From Longilinea sp035560795 (GTDB lineage: Bacteria > Chloroflexota > Anaerolineae > Anaerolineales > Anaerolineaceae): 16,403 nt of DNA. Numbering within the stretch: position 1 is the first letter of the stretch; each line of letters begins with the position of its first letter. The notes under the pieces are model-generated. The model saw only the letters and a list, made by a program, of their open reading frames with translations, had not been told where the DNA came from and searched no databases. Position numbers and translations under genes: made by a program. Shown here piece by piece: positions 7,088-14,945 of the stretch. The DNA is taken from the NCBI GenBank assembly GCA_035560795.1, contig DATMYV010000027.1:1-16403 (forward strand), given 5' to 3'.

Positions 7088-7950
7088 TGTCAATGGCACG
7101 CAAAGGCGGTCTGGGTAAAGGTTTGGATGCACTGATTCCGGTCGGTTCTTCCGCTCCGGGCGAAGGCATGTCCACCTTCGAAGTTCCAATCGATAGAATC
7201 ACTCCCAACCCGCTGCAACCGCGCAGTACCATGCAGGCAGAAGCGTTGGAGGAATTGGCTGCTTCGATAAAAGAACACGGCATCCTCCAGCCATTATTGG
7301 TCACCTACGATACTGCAAAGGATGAATACATTCTGGTTGCTGGAGAACGCAGGTTGCGGGCAGCCCGCCTGGCTGGGTTGGAGAACGTCCCGGTATTAGT
7401 GAGGCAGGCTACCGAGCAGCAGCGCCTCGAATTGGCCTTGATAGAAAACGTACAGCGCGCCGACCTGACCCCGCTTGAAACCGCCGAGGCATACCGCCAG
7501 TTGGCGGATGATTTTCATTTATCCCATGAGGCAATTGCCGACCGGGTTGGAAAAAACCGGGTCACGGTCACGAACACCATGCGCTTATTACGATTACCCA
7601 TCGAAGGCCGGCAGGCATTGGCAGATGGTTCCATTTCTGAGGGGCACGCACGCGCCTTACTGGGTTTACCCACCGAACATGCACAGAATGCAGCGCTTGC
7701 ATCGATTCTTCGGCATGGGCTGAACGTCCGTCAAACCGAGGAGCTGGTGCGTAAACTATTAGGAGAACGGGGCAATAAACCCGAATCCCGCGTGCCCGAC
7801 CCGGAAATTACCGCCATCGAACTACGGCTGCAAGACGCACTTGGAACGCGGGTGGCTGTCCGGCATGGGCGCAAAGGCGGCAGTGTTGTCATTCATTATT
7901 ATTCAGACGAAGAACTTAACGCCCTGATTGCCACGCTAACAAGGTCATAA
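7087..7950 (+). CDS. parB: ParB/Spo0J chromosome-partition protein
   Basis: A 287-residue ParB, the CTP-dependent clamp that loads at parS and spreads on DNA. It begins with the conserved basic KGGLGKGLDALIP, which stimulates ParA. The CTP-binding domain includes NPLQPR, HGILQPL and GERRLRAARLAG (residues 86-97), then ENVQR-DLTPLETA. The helix-turn-helix is about residues 145-171 (LSHEAIADRVGKNRVTVTNTM). A short C-terminal dimer domain ends in IHYYSDEELNALIATL. The ATG at 7087 follows GAAGGA and overlaps the parA stop; a second ATG at 7093 is possible. I saw no parS-like 16-bp palindrome in the window. Confidence 0.95.
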   Translation: MSMARKGGLGKGLDALIPVGSSAPGEGMSTFEVPIDRITPNPLQPRSTMQAEALEELAASIKEHGILQPLLVTYDTAKDEYILVAGERRLRAARLAGLENVPVLVRQATEQQRLELALIENVQRADLTPLETAEAYRQLADDFHLSHEAIADRVGKNRVTVTNTMRLLRLPIEGRQALADGSISEGHARALLGLPTEHAQNAALASILRHGLNVRQTEELVRKLLGERGNKPESRVPDPEITAIELRLQDALGTRVAVRHGRKGGSVVIHYYSDEELNALIATLTRS

Positions 7951-7951
7951 A

Positions 7952-9532
7952 ATGCGCATTCTTCATAATGCCAATATTAGAACCATGAATGCAATTCAGC
8001 CATTTGCGACAGCACTGGCGGAAGAAAACGGTCGCATTCTGGCTGTTGGCAGCAATGAAGATGTGCTTGCGCTGTCAAACCGAAAGACTGAAATCGAAGA
8101 TCTCCACGGACAGACAGTATGGCCGGGTTTGACGGACGCGCACATCCATCTTGATTATTTTGCCTTTAGCCTTAACAAGGTCGACTGCGAAACAAGAACA
8201 AAGGAGGAATGCCTACGGCGCGTGGCTGACCGTGCTAAGGCGATAACGGCTGGTGAATGGATCCTCGGACACGGGTTTGATCAGAATCAGTGGCAAGGCG
8301 GCTACGGTTCAGCCGATGAACTGGACGCTGCCGCCGGCGATCATCCCGTCTTTCTCACCGTTAAATCGCTTCATGCGGCTTGGGCGAATCATGCCGCTTT
8401 ACGAATGGCTGGCATCGACCGTTTAACTGCAGACCCTGACGGCGGACAGATCCAAAGGGACCAGGCCGGTGAACCCACTGGCATTCTGCTGGAAAACGCG
8501 ATTGAACTGGTTGAAAGAATTCTACCCACTCCATCGGACCAGGCTGCGGCCGAGGCGATCGATCGAGCTCAAAAAGTACTATGGAGCATGGGTCTAACCG
8601 GTGTGCATGATTTTGACCGCCGCCGTTGTTTTCAGGCGTTGCAAATCCTCAACGGCCAGGGCCGGTTGCGTCTTCATGTTGTAAAAGGGATTCCTTTCGA
8701 AGCGCTTTCTGAAGCGGTAATCCTTGGGCTGCGCAGCGGATTCGGCGGCGATTTTCTTCGCATCGGATCTATAAAGATGTTCTCAGACGGTGCGCTTGGA
8801 CCGCAAACCGCTGCCATGCAGCAACCCTACGAAAACAGCAACAATACTGGCGTCTTACTTCTCAATCGACATAATATCCTTGAAACCGGTCAACAAGCTG
8901 CAAAGAGCGGCTTAAGCCTGGCCGTCCATGCCATTGGCGACCGCGCAAACCATGAGATCATTAACGGTTTTGCTTTATTGCGGGATTTCGAAGAACAAAA
9001 CCACCTTCCACGATTGCGCCATCGCATCGAACATGTTCAGGTGTTGCTGCTGGAAGATCTTCATCGCCTGGCGGAGCTTGACATTATTGCCTCGATGCAG
9101 CCCATTCACGCTACTTCCGATATGGATACTGCTGACCATTATTGGGGTACCCGGTCACAGTATGCGTATGCCTTCAACAGCCTGATGGATTTCGGCACAA
9201 AGATGGCGTTTGGATCCGATGCACCAGTGGAATCGCCTAATCCATTCCTGGGATTGCATGCTGCAGTGACCCGCAAGCGAACCTCCGGATATCCCGGCGG
9301 ACAGGGATGGTACCCGGAACAGCGCATTTCGCTCGAAAAAGCAATGGCTGGTTACACCACCGGTCCGGCCTTTGCTGCCGGTCTCGAACAGGTTCACGGT
9401 CAAATCAGAACCGGTTTTATTGCTGACTTGATTGTTCTTGAGGAAGATCCATTTGGACTGGCGCCAGACTCTATTTACTCGGTGCAACCCATCGCAACGA
9501 TGGTCTCCGGTGAGTGGGTGTGGCGGCACTGA
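7952..9532 (+). CDS. YtcJ-like metal-dependent amidohydrolase
   Basis: A 526-residue amidohydrolase-superfamily protein of the Amidohydro_3/YtcJ type, predicted to be cytoplasmic. These enzymes hydrolyse amide or related bonds with one or two metal ions in a TIM barrel. Visible metal-site residues are H64 and H66 in DAHIHLDYF, H326 in VHAIGDRANHEI, H357 and H361 in RHRIEHVQ, and D423 in GSDAPVESPNPF. The SIKMFSDGALGPQTAAM segment is typical of the YtcJ group. Both ends supply the small beta-sandwich (GRILAVGSNEDV and ADLIVLEEDPF). The substrate is unknown. ATG 7952 is one base after the parB stop, with AAGG at 7941-7944 as a possible ribosome site, so it looks like the last gene of the par operon. 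Confidence 0.9.
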   Translation: MRILHNANIRTMNAIQPFATALAEENGRILAVGSNEDVLALSNRKTEIEDLHGQTVWPGLTDAHIHLDYFAFSLNKVDCETRTKEECLRRVADRAKAITAGEWILGHGFDQNQWQGGYGSADELDAAAGDHPVFLTVKSLHAAWANHAALRMAGIDRLTADPDGGQIQRDQAGEPTGILLENAIELVERILPTPSDQAAAEAIDRAQKVLWSMGLTGVHDFDRRRCFQALQILNGQGRLRLHVVKGIPFEALSEAVILGLRSGFGGDFLRIGSIKMFSDGALGPQTAAMQQPYENSNNTGVLLLNRHNILETGQQAAKSGLSLAVHAIGDRANHEIINGFALLRDFEEQNHLPRLRHRIEHVQVLLLEDLHRLAELDIIASMQPIHATSDMDTADHYWGTRSQYAYAFNSLMDFGTKMAFGSDAPVESPNPFLGLHAAVTRKRTSGYPGGQGWYPEQRISLEKAMAGYTTGPAFAAGLEQVHGQIRTGFIADLIVLEEDPFGLAPDSIYSVQPIATMVSGEWVWRH

Positions 9533-9553
9533 TCTTGCACCTGAGGGGGTGAA

Positions 9554-10588
9554 ATGTCAACAACTCGCTCGCTAACCCCTGAAATTTTAGTTACCCGGTT
9601 GGGCGATTCCCTGGTGGAGAAAGGTTTGATTTCACCAGGAGATCTTGAAAAGGCCCTTGAATTTCAACGCAATCATGACCCCAAAGATCCATCTCCCCTG
9701 TTAGGCAAAATCCTGGTCGATATGAATATGATCGATCAGGCAACACTCGATCAGGTGGTTACCGAGCAAATATTACAGCTTCGGGTTGCCCTGCAGGAAA
9801 AAAACCAACAGCTTGAAGAAGCCAACAACCGCCTTGAAATGCGCGTACAGGAACGTACGGCAGAACTTCAAGAAGCCTTGGTGAAACTTGCGGAGTTGGC
9901 CCAGCTCAAATCGAATTTTGTCGCCAACATTTCCCATGAGCTTCGTACACCGCTCACCCACATTCGAGGCTACCTCGAACTGCTTGCTTCCGGCGATCTG
10001 GGAGCCGTAAACAACGAACAATATCGCAGCATGATGACCATGCAACGTTCCACCGACCGCTTGGAAAAACTGATTGAAGACTTAATCCTGTTTTCAATGG
10101 CCGAGCATGGAACGATCAACCTGCATGTCAAATCCGTCGATATTAACCAGATTTGCCGCGATCTGGTCGAAACCTTTCAACAAAGCGCGAGCGAACATGG
10201 CCACGACCTTTTGTATAGCTGCAATCAGGAAACGGTTATTGTTCAGGCTGACCGTGAAAAGATCCAATGGGCAATTCAACAGTTGATTGAAAATGCCATC
10301 AAATTTACACCGGACGGCGGATCCATTCGCGTAAAGAGTGAAAAGGAGAACGATTTCGTCACTATTACCGTTTGGGATAACGGCATCGGCATTCCGCAAG
10401 AACGCATTCAGGAAATCTTTGAGCCTTTCCACCAATTGGATGGTTCCTCCACCCGCAAATATGGCGGTACCGGACTTGGCCTGACCCTGGTAAAGAAAAT
10501 CATCGAAGCGCATGGCTCCATGATCCGGGTAGAGTCAATCCCTGGAAAAAGCAGCTCCTTTGAATTCATGCTGCGAATAGTGGATTAG
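9554..10588 (+). CDS. Soluble histidine kinase with an MshEN-like N-terminal domain
   Basis: A 344-residue kinase with no membrane segment. Residues 15-38 and 49-72 are two similar 24-residue units: R15, L16, G17, L20, G24, L25, I26, L31, L35 and Q38 match the cyclic-di-GMP-binding repeat of MshEN (GSPII_E N-terminal) domains. The second unit is weaker, with L49 for R and N58 for G. A coiled coil follows at about 74-120. The HisKA H-box is SHELRTPLTHIRGYLELL with H128 as the phosphorylation site. The ATPase domain has ENAIKFTPDGG (N box), DNGIGIP (G1), IFEPFHQLD (F) and YGGTGLGL (G2). The strong ribosome site GAGGGGGTG sits just before ATG 9554. It is followed by another kinase and a response regulator. 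Confidence 0.9.
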   Translation: MSTTRSLTPEILVTRLGDSLVEKGLISPGDLEKALEFQRNHDPKDPSPLLGKILVDMNMIDQATLDQVVTEQILQLRVALQEKNQQLEEANNRLEMRVQERTAELQEALVKLAELAQLKSNFVANISHELRTPLTHIRGYLELLASGDLGAVNNEQYRSMMTMQRSTDRLEKLIEDLILFSMAEHGTINLHVKSVDINQICRDLVETFQQSASEHGHDLLYSCNQETVIVQADREKIQWAIQQLIENAIKFTPDGGSIRVKSEKENDFVTITVWDNGIGIPQERIQEIFEPFHQLDGSSTRKYGGTGLGLTLVKKIIEAHGSMIRVESIPGKSSSFEFMLRIVD

Positions 10589-10597
10589 GAAAGAGTA

Positions 10598-10603
10598 TAT
10601 AAT
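10598..10603 (+). promoter_or_regulatory. TATAAT just before the second kinase start codon
   Basis: A perfect TATAAT lies 8 bases before the ATG at 10612. The bases between (ttattctg) contain no ribosome-binding purine run. This suggests a start point at or next to the ATG and a leaderless mRNA. No good -35 box is seen. Confidence 0.4.
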
Positions 10604-10611
10604 TTATTCTG

Positions 10612-11814
10612 ATGAAACCTGCGCTGCATACTTCCTTTCTTTCTTTATCAGACCTGTACAAAATAAACCAGATCGTCGTTCAGGCCGAGGAATGGAAGTC
10701 TGCCGTAGACGAAATCGCACGGTTCATCCGTCCTCATTTTATTTTTGATAACCTGGTAATCTATTTAATTGATCCGGATTCCAGGCATCCTGAAACCGCT
10801 TATGCCCGCGCAATGGGTCGTGGAAAGCTTGCCGAAGCAGATGTATCGTGGGGTGAGACTGTTGCAACACAGGTCTGTAATACAGGCGAATTGAAATTAA
10901 TTGAACCAAACGAACCCTCTTCCACAGACCGGTTGAAAAGACCTTATATTCTGGCCGTGCCGTTAACCCGCGAGCAGGAGATTCTTGGGACAATTGTTTT
11001 TGTTCGTTTTGGTAGTCCGCCATTTACTGAAGAGGAAATTGAATTTGCACAATTTCTGACTGGCGAGATCTCTTTGCTGATTGACGAGAGTTTACGGCTC
11101 GCCCGGCTCAAAGAGTTAGAAGCACAGCATCACATTTTTCGCCTGCAGGAAGATTTCATGTCCACTCTTTCGCATGAAATCCGAACGCCATTGGGTTTCA
11201 TCAAGGGGTATACAACCACGCTGTTGCGTCCGGATACTTCATGGGATGCACAGACACAGCTTGAATTTCTACATATCATCGATAAAGAAACCGACCGTTT
11301 GCAGGAATTGATCGATGACCTGCTGGACTCAGCCCGGTTGCAATCGGGGCGCATGAACATGGATTTCCAGGTTGTCCGACTGGACGCTCTGGTCAATGAT
11401 GTCATTATTCGCACACATCTCCACCATCCCAGCATGGTTGTCCACCTGGAAATCGATCAGCCGCTTAAACTAATCGAAGGTGATCCAGTCCGTCTGGCGC
11501 AAGTTCTGCAAAACTTGCTTAACAATGCTGCAAAGTATGCCCCCGGGTCGGAAGTATGGGTTACCATTCGGAATGTTGAAAAAGGTGTTCAAATCGAGGT
11601 AATCGACCACGGCCCCGGCATTCCATCCCAATATGTTCCTTTCATCTTTGACCGTTTTTTTCGCAACCCGGAACAGGCACCAAACGTACATGGGTCCGGG
11701 TTAGGCTTGTTCATTTGCAGGCAGATCATCCAAACGCATCAGGGTGAAATTTGGGTAAATACTTCTCCCGGCGTTGGATGTACTTTCACCGTTTTCTTAC
11801 GAGAACATATATAG
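10612..11814 (+). CDS. Soluble GAF-domain histidine kinase
   Basis: A 400-residue cytoplasmic sensor kinase. About residues 15-165 look like a GAF domain (FIRPHFIFDNLVIYLID, ILAVPLTREQEILGTIVFV, FTEEEIEFAQFLTGEISLLI), a fold that binds small ligands or senses redox or nucleotides. A short helix leads to HisKA with SHEIRTPLGFIKGYTTTLL, H188 being the expected phospho-site. The ATPase domain has NLLNNAAKYAPGSEVW (N box), DHGPGIP (G1), FIFDRFFRN (F) and GSGLGLFICRQI (G2). No membrane segments are present. The gene ends 27 bases before the response regulator and is its most likely partner, but the kinase just upstream may also feed it. Confidence 0.92.
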   Translation: MKPALHTSFLSLSDLYKINQIVVQAEEWKSAVDEIARFIRPHFIFDNLVIYLIDPDSRHPETAYARAMGRGKLAEADVSWGETVATQVCNTGELKLIEPNEPSSTDRLKRPYILAVPLTREQEILGTIVFVRFGSPPFTEEEIEFAQFLTGEISLLIDESLRLARLKELEAQHHIFRLQEDFMSTLSHEIRTPLGFIKGYTTTLLRPDTSWDAQTQLEFLHIIDKETDRLQELIDDLLDSARLQSGRMNMDFQVVRLDALVNDVIIRTHLHHPSMVVHLEIDQPLKLIEGDPVRLAQVLQNLLNNAAKYAPGSEVWVTIRNVEKGVQIEVIDHGPGIPSQYVPFIFDRFFRNPEQAPNVHGSGLGLFICRQIIQTHQGEIWVNTSPGVGCTFTVFLREHI

Positions 11815-11841
11815 TCATTCGGTTGGTGAGGAGGTTACACC

Positions 11842-12549
11842 TTGGATACACGAATCCTGGTCGTTGACGATGAAGTTCTTTACCAACACCTTGTAAAGGT
11901 GAATTTGGAGGCTGAAGGCTATGAAGTCATTACAGCCAGCAACGGTGAAGAATCGCTTGAGATGGTCGCCAGCAAACATCCCGATATGGTGATTTTGGAT
12001 GTCATGATGCCGCGTCTGGATGGTTGGACCACCTGCGAAAGAATTCGGCAATTCTCATCGGTTCCAATCATCATGCTCACTGCCAAAGGCGAAGAACAAG
12101 ACCGCGTGCGAGGATTGAATGTTGGCGCCGATGATTACGTGGTGAAACCATTCTCGGCAACTGAATTGGTCGCCCGCGTACGGGCTGTACTTCGCAGAGC
12201 AAAGACATCCGAACAGGTCGGCGCAAACCGGTACTTCACCCATGGCAACTTAAAAATCGATTTTGCGCGCGCAGAAGTCTGGAAAGATAACAAACCGGTA
12301 TACCTCTCTGCCACCGAATACCGCTTGTTGATTCAATTTGCCCAACACATGGGACAAGTCCTGACCGCAGAAGAGTTATTAACAGCCATTTGGGGACCGC
12401 AATACAGCGAGGATAAAGAAATCCTTTGGGTCAGCATTGCCCGATTGCGCCAAAAACTGGAAGATAACCCCCATTCACCGCAACACATTGTTACCCGGTC
12501 CGGATTAGGTTACTTGATGCCGCCAGTCGAAAAAGCCGGGCTTGTTTAA
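11842..12549 (+). CDS. OmpR/PhoB-type response regulator, TTG start
   Basis: A 235-residue two-component regulator. The receiver domain has the acidic pair D9/D10 (LVVDDE), phospho-acceptor D53 (VILDVMMPRLDGW), T80 (MLTAK) and K102 (VVKPF). A winged-helix DNA-binding domain follows (about 130-230), with LSATEYRLLIQF, GQVLTAEELLTAIWG and IARLRQKLEDNPHSPQHIVTRSGLGYLM. The start is TTG at 11842: a strong AGGAGG at 11829-11834 sits 7 bases before it, and the family's RILVVDDE begins at residue 4, while the next ATG would remove half of the receiver domain. Its target genes are unknown; the downstream secretion-ATPase genes are natural candidates. Confidence 0.94.
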   Translation: MDTRILVVDDEVLYQHLVKVNLEAEGYEVITASNGEESLEMVASKHPDMVILDVMMPRLDGWTTCERIRQFSSVPIIMLTAKGEEQDRVRGLNVGADDYVVKPFSATELVARVRAVLRRAKTSEQVGANRYFTHGNLKIDFARAEVWKDNKPVYLSATEYRLLIQFAQHMGQVLTAEELLTAIWGPQYSEDKEILWVSIARLRQKLEDNPHSPQHIVTRSGLGYLMPPVEKAGLV

Positions 12550-12584
12550 TCTCGCAAGATTTTGATCAAGAAGGATGATTCAGG

Positions 12585-12899
12585 ATGATTGGTGAAGACG
12601 CCCAACCTAACAACGAAGAACGGACGAAAGTTTTTTCCAACGTCATTTTCAAACATCCGGTGGCTGTCTTAATCCAAACCGGCAAGTACAAGATATGCGG
12701 AAATGTCCATGTTCGGCCGGATGATCGTTTACGGGACGAATTGAACAAATCGGAGCGTTTTGTGGCAGTGACGGATGCAATCGTGTACGACCGTGAAGAC
12801 CAGGTTGTATATAAGAGTAAATTTATTGCCGTCAATATCTCCCAAATCATCTGGATTGTCCCTGAGGATGAGAGTAATTCAGGCCAGGGTGAAAAATGA
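12585..12899 (+). CDS. Small conserved protein coupled to the CpaF gene (possible DUF6812)
   Basis: A 104-residue soluble protein without signal peptide or membrane segment. It appears rich in beta strands: VIFKHPVAVLIQTGKYKICGN, FVAVTDAIVYD, VVYKSKFIAVN and IIWIVPED. The pattern recalls a small family I remember as DUF6812, but I could not check this. Its TGA overlaps the cpaF ATG (ATGA at 12896-12899), which indicates translational coupling and a linked function or fixed ratio. It lies 35 bases after the response regulator. A start at ATG 12585 is supported by AAGGA a few bases upstream. No activity can be assigned. Confidence 0.75.
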   Translation: MIGEDAQPNNEERTKVFSNVIFKHPVAVLIQTGKYKICGNVHVRPDDRLRDELNKSERFVAVTDAIVYDREDQVVYKSKFIAVNISQIIWIVPEDESNSGQGEK

Positions 12900-14209
12900 C
12901 AACGCCGGCTACCATCCATGGGCCAGAATTGGCCAAACTAAAAATATACATTGTAAATTTTATATCGCACGAGCTGGAAAATCAGCCTCCACTTGCGAGT
13001 GACCGCCGGAAGATTGTCCATGAATTGATGCAACAAGCCTATACATCCACCAGGCTTGCCCTTCCAACCACCCTTCGTGATCAACTATTCCATGACATCC
13101 TGGATGACATTCTGGGGTTTGGCCCGTTACAGCCCTTGTTGGATGATCCTGAAATTACAGAAGTCATGGTAAACGGACCAAATAAGATTTACATCGAACG
13201 TAGAGGCATTCTCACCAAGACCAATATCGCCTTGGAAAATGACGATCAGGTATTGCGGCTGATAGAAAAAATCATTCTTCCCTTAGGCCGCCGGATCGAT
13301 GCCGACAGTCCAATGGTTGATGCCCGTTTGCCAGACGGTTCCCGCGTCAATGCAGTCATTCCGCCAGTCGCGATCGACGGTCCGACCATTACGATCCGGA
13401 AATTTGACAAAGGCAAATTGACCATCCATCAATTGATACAATTTGGATCGCTCACCCAGGGCATGTCCGAATTCATCAAAGCCTGCGTAATTGCCAGGTT
13501 AAACATCGTGATCTCGGGTGGCACTGGCTCCGGAAAAACCACGTTGTTAAATGTCCTATCCGGCTTTATTCCAGATAACGAACGCATTGTCACGATTGAA
13601 GACGCAGCCGAACTCAAACTTATGCAGGATCATGTGGTGCGCATGGAAGCAAAGCCTGCCAATACGGAAGGGCGAAACTCTGTTTCAATCCGTGACATGG
13701 TAAGGAATGCCCTGCGGATGCGCCCTGACCGTATTATTGTTGGTGAAGTTCGCGGCGGCGAAGCCCTGGATATGCTGCAAGCCATGAACACCGGTCACGA
13801 TGGTTCGCTTACAACACTGCATGCCAACACGGCTCGCGACGCTATCTCTCGTTTGGAAACTATGTGCATGATGGCCGGTATGGATTTGCCAGTCAAAGTT
13901 ATTCGCCAGCAAATTGCATCAGCCATCGATTTGATCATCCAGCAATCGCGTATGCGCGATGGCGCTCGAAAAGTCACTTCCATTACCGAAGTATCCGGCA
14001 TGGAAGGGGATACAGTTGTGATGACTGAAATCTTCCGATTTGAACAGACCGGGGTGGACAAGGATGGGAAAGCTGTTGGCGAATTGAAACCAACCGGTAT
14101 CCGACCCCTATTTTCTCCTCGTCTCGAAGCTGCTGGTATCCGCCTTGGGCCAGAAGTGTATGGGGCAAATTTAGGCGATATGTTTAATTCTCAAAATAAG
14201 AGGCGCTAA
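12896..14209 (+). CDS. cpaF: CpaF/TadA-type secretion and pilus-assembly ATPase
   Basis: A 437-residue hexameric ATPase of the type II/IV secretion superfamily, CpaF (TadA) branch, which drives Flp/Tad pili or related machines at the inner face of the membrane. An N-terminal helical region (to about residue 75) leads to the N-domain with GFGPLQPLLDDPEITEVMVN and RRIDADSPMVDARLPDGSRVN. Walker A GGTGSGKTT spans residues 208-216 (K214), followed by IEDAAELKL (Asp box). Walker B RIIVGEVRGGEA has E284, and the His box reads GHDGSLTTLHAN. It lacks an MshEN domain of its own. No TadB, TadC, prepilin or secretin gene is in the window, so it is an orphan here. Confidence 0.93.
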   Translation: MTTPATIHGPELAKLKIYIVNFISHELENQPPLASDRRKIVHELMQQAYTSTRLALPTTLRDQLFHDILDDILGFGPLQPLLDDPEITEVMVNGPNKIYIERRGILTKTNIALENDDQVLRLIEKIILPLGRRIDADSPMVDARLPDGSRVNAVIPPVAIDGPTITIRKFDKGKLTIHQLIQFGSLTQGMSEFIKACVIARLNIVISGGTGSGKTTLLNVLSGFIPDNERIVTIEDAAELKLMQDHVVRMEAKPANTEGRNSVSIRDMVRNALRMRPDRIIVGEVRGGEALDMLQAMNTGHDGSLTTLHANTARDAISRLETMCMMAGMDLPVKVIRQQIASAIDLIIQQSRMRDGARKVTSITEVSGMEGDTVVMTEIFRFEQTGVDKDGKAVGELKPTGIRPLFSPRLEAAGIRLGPEVYGANLGDMFNSQNKRR

Positions 14210-14222
14210 GAGATTAATCATA

Positions 14223-14228
14223 TATAAT
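14223..14228 (+). promoter_or_regulatory. Possible -10 element before the double-XRE gene
   Basis: A TATAAT within catatataatg lies 30 bases before the ATG at 14259 and 13 bases after the cpaF stop. The -35 region at the right spacing (aggcgc) is poor. It may give the XRE and TPR genes transcription independent of cpaF. Confidence 0.35.
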
Positions 14229-14258
14229 GACCTTATCTCCGTTTGACACAGGGTGTGT

Positions 14259-14939
14259 ATGAACAAGAATCAGAGACTCATAACGCTTCGTATGCACAAA
14301 TTAGGCGTCCTACTGCAGGATGCTCGGCTGTCCAGCCGACATACCATTGAAGATTGCGCGACCGCCATTGGCGTTTCCACTGAGACTTTTCAATCCTTTG
14401 AATTGGGCGAAGCAGCTCCATCTTTGCCGCAATTGGAAGCCCTGGCTTTTTATCTGGATTTACCTATCGAGCATTTTAGCGGGAATGAGGCACTTTCCGA
14501 ATCTGCTGCAAACCAAGCTGTATTAAATGTTGACCAACTGGCCCAAATTCGTAATCGTATTATTGGGACCCGGATTCAAATGCTGCGCGGTGAACGTAGT
14601 ATGACGTTGGATGAACTGGCCAACCTCACCTCGATAAATGCTGAAAAACTCAAAGCTTACGAAGAAGGATTAGAGCCCATTTCGATGCCGGAATTGGAAA
14701 CGGTTGCGGATGAATTGGAGGCAAAGGTAGAATCGTTTTTTGACGACCATGGCACAATTGGAACCTGGCGATCCCAGCAAATTGCCGTCCAAAAGTTCAT
14801 GGATTTACCAGAGCAGCACCAAACGTTCGTTTTACAACCAGTCAATCGCCCATATCTTGAATTGGCTATGCGGTTGAGCGAACTCTCCGTCGAGAAGTTG
14901 CGCGGTATCGCTGAAGGAATCTTGGAGATCACATACTAA
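14259..14939 (+). CDS. Protein with two XRE-type helix-turn-helix domains
   Basis: A 226-residue cytoplasmic protein with two Cro/CI-type helix-turn-helix domains in tandem, about residues 15-73 and 101-161. Both follow the same plan: LGVLLQDARLSSRHTIEDCATAIGVS-TETFQSFELGEAAPSLPQLEALAFYLDLPIEHF, and IGTRIQMLRGERSMTLDELANLTSI-NAEKLKAYEEGLEPISMPELETVADELEAKVESFF, split here at the turn. The C-terminal 60 residues are helical with a PEQHQTFVLQPVNRPYLELAMRLSELS segment. ATG 14259 is preferred to the in-frame GTG at 14253, because AGGG at 14250-14253 is well spaced for it. Two recognition domains in one chain suggest binding to two half-sites without a dimer. It is followed 6 bases later by a TPR gene, so the two may act together. 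Confidence 0.85.
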   Translation: MNKNQRLITLRMHKLGVLLQDARLSSRHTIEDCATAIGVSTETFQSFELGEAAPSLPQLEALAFYLDLPIEHFSGNEALSESAANQAVLNVDQLAQIRNRIIGTRIQMLRGERSMTLDELANLTSINAEKLKAYEEGLEPISMPELETVADELEAKVESFFDDHGTIGTWRSQQIAVQKFMDLPEQHQTFVLQPVNRPYLELAMRLSELSVEKLRGIAEGILEITY

Positions 14940-14945
14940 ACGATT

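Noticed and set aside
12552..12566. Short hairpin AATCT-CGCA-AGATT followed by TT after the response regulator
   Set aside because: Only five A/T-rich pairs and a weak T-run; too weak to call a terminator.
14243..14248. Perfect TTGACA before the double-XRE gene
   Set aside because: No -10 box at the right spacing; a matching one would fall inside the coding region.
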